Assembly: GCA_027295645.1 (NCBI GenBank)
Contig: JAPUKM010000248.1
Location: 1-5,071, forward strand
Direction of reading: 5' to 3'
Length of the DNA stretch: 5,071 bases
From: Chloroflexota bacterium
GTDB lineage: Bacteria > Chloroflexota > Dehalococcoidia > Lucifugimonadales > JAPUKM01
Shown here: positions 4,108-5,071 of the stretch, one piece after another
Layout: each line of letters opens with the position of its first letter
Position numbering within the stretch: position 1 is the stretch's first letter
Notes under the pieces: generated by a model
Told to the model about the DNA's origin: nothing
Seen by the model: only the letters and a program-made list of their open reading frames with translations
The model's database searches: none
Program-made: the position numbers and the translations under genes

Positions 4108-5071
4108 ATGGCACTACCACTGTTGAAGGGTGTTCGAGTTCTGGAGTTGGCGCTGCTCATGCCCGCCGACCACGTTGGCGGTATCCTTGGAGACCTGGGT
4201 GCCGAGGTGATCAAGGTGGAGCAACCGCCCGGAGGAGACTACGTCCGGCAGCTGGGCGGCGTGCTGGCGCCGGGCATTTCAGAGTTCCACCTGTTCTTTA
4301 ACCGCAACAAGAAGAGCCTCGCCATCAACCTGCGGACGGAGGAGGGGCAGAAGGTCTTCCACGAGCTGCTAAAGACCACCGACGTGCTGTACGAGTCGGG
4401 TGTCCCATCGGCGCGAAACAAGCTGCGTGCGGACTACGAGAGCTGCAAGGCGACCAAGCCGGACATCATCTACGCCTCCTTCCCGGGCTTCGGCGTCGAC
4501 AGCATCTACAGCCATATCCCGGCCCATGGGTGGGGCGTGGCCGCTCTCAGCGGCAGATCGCCCATTGAGACCCTGCCCGACGGCCGGTTGAAGGTGGGGA
4601 AGGGTGCGGGAGGCAGCGGGACCGGCTCGGTCGTCGCCGCGCTGTCGATCGTCGCGGCGTTGAACCATCGCAACCAGACCGGCGAGGGGTGTCACCTGGA
4701 CATCTCCATGGCCGACTGCTTCATCTTTGACCAGCATTCGGAGGCCTTCAAGGCATTGAACGACTACCCGGTGAAGATTCCCCAGTCGGTGCCGGGACGG
4801 TCGGAGCCTGTACGGTTCACCTACTACAAGTGCCAGGACGGTGGTGTGATCGCCTTCCAGGCGGTGGAAAAGAAGTTCTGGCAGAACTTCTGCCGCACGG
4901 TGGGCCGTGAGGACTGGCTGGAGCGCGGGGACTGGAACATCAGCGTTGACTACGGCACCGACGACCCGGAGCTGGAGAAGGAGATGAACGCCCTGTTCAA
5001 GACGAAGCCTCTGGACGAGTGGATCAAGCTGTTGGGTGACGCGGATGTGCCGGTGGTGCCGGGCTATACGA
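4108..5071 (+). CDS. Family III CoA-transferase (CaiB/BaiF type), 3' end outside window
   Basis: The first 321 residues of a protein usually near 400 long. The N-terminus is classic for the family: LKGVRVLELA (6-15), LGDLGAEVIKVEQPPGGDYVR (27-47, written here in outline), NRNKKSLAINL (65-75), EGQKVFHELLKTTDVLYE (79-96), and PDIIYASFPGFG (118-129). Then comes SIVAALNHRNQTGEGCHLDISM (180-201), matching the usual ILAAL..R..TG.G...D.SM. Family members move CoA between organic acids, for example formyl/oxalyl or carnitine thioesters, or racemise acyl-CoAs. The residue expected to be the catalytic Asp just before that helix falls in KVGKGAGGSGTGS (162-174), which has no Asp, so activity is uncertain. 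The ATG has AAAGGAG 4 bases upstream. The gene follows the LLM gene by 57 bases and probably shares its promoter. The frame stays open to the window end. Confidence 0.9.
   Translation, partial: MALPLLKGVRVLELALLMPADHVGGILGDLGAEVIKVEQPPGGDYVRQLGGVLAPGISEFHLFFNRNKKSLAINLRTEEGQKVFHELLKTTDVLYESGVPSARNKLRADYESCKATKPDIIYASFPGFGVDSIYSHIPAHGWGVAALSGRSPIETLPDGRLKVGKGAGGSGTGSVVAALSIVAALNHRNQTGEGCHLDISMADCFIFDQHSEAFKALNDYPVKIPQSVPGRSEPVRFTYYKCQDGGVIAFQAVEKKFWQNFCRTVGREDWLERGDWNISVDYGTDDPELEKEMNALFKTKPLDEWIKLLGDADVPVVPGYT

Noticed and set aside
4965..5071. Possible early end of the CoA-transferase inside the window
   Set aside because: The frame stays open to the last base and the family is longer than 321 residues, so the gene is cut by the window and not truncated.

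Overview
The window is GC-rich bacterial DNA, densely packed with protein genes and without RNA genes, insertion sequences, CRISPR arrays or phage genes that I can see. The mix of a luciferase-like (LLM) flavin/F420 oxidoreductase, a family III CoA-transferase, an alpha/beta-hydrolase, a two-domain cupin and a lipoprotein with a Thr/Pro/Ala/Ser-rich linker suggests a Chloroflexota-type bacterium (SAR202 or another Dehalococcoidia lineage). This placement is an inference from gene content and lipoprotein style; there is no marker gene.

Layout. Positions 1-117 hold the last 38 codons of an unrecognised plus-strand gene. It meets a minus-strand block head-on with only 5 bases between stop codons. 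Read in transcription order, the minus block is a secreted lipoprotein (2883-1933), a two-domain cupin (1847-981) and an alpha/beta-hydrolase-fold protein (944-123). Gaps are 85 and 36 bases, and a likely internal promoter lies ahead of the cupin. A 225-base divergent regulatory region (2884-3108) carries a promoter for each direction and two inverted repeats. The plus block then has the LLM oxidoreductase (3109-4050, TTG start) and, 57 bases on, a CaiB/BaiF-type CoA-transferase (4108 onward) that runs off the window at 5071.

How the genes may work together. An oxidoreductase of the LLM family and a CoA-transferase family protein in one transcription unit, next to a cupin and a hydrolase-fold protein, look like a small unit for uptake and breakdown of an organic acid, ester or ketone. 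The substrate cannot be read from the sequence.

The most unusual feature is that two apparent enzymes lack their expected catalytic residues. The hydrolase has His at the nucleophile elbow and Gln where the catalytic His is expected. The CoA-transferase has no Asp where the acyl-carrying Asp of family III normally lies. In the cupin, domain 2 has Gln where domain 1 keeps the Glu metal ligand. These are either divergent active sites or non-catalytic relatives.
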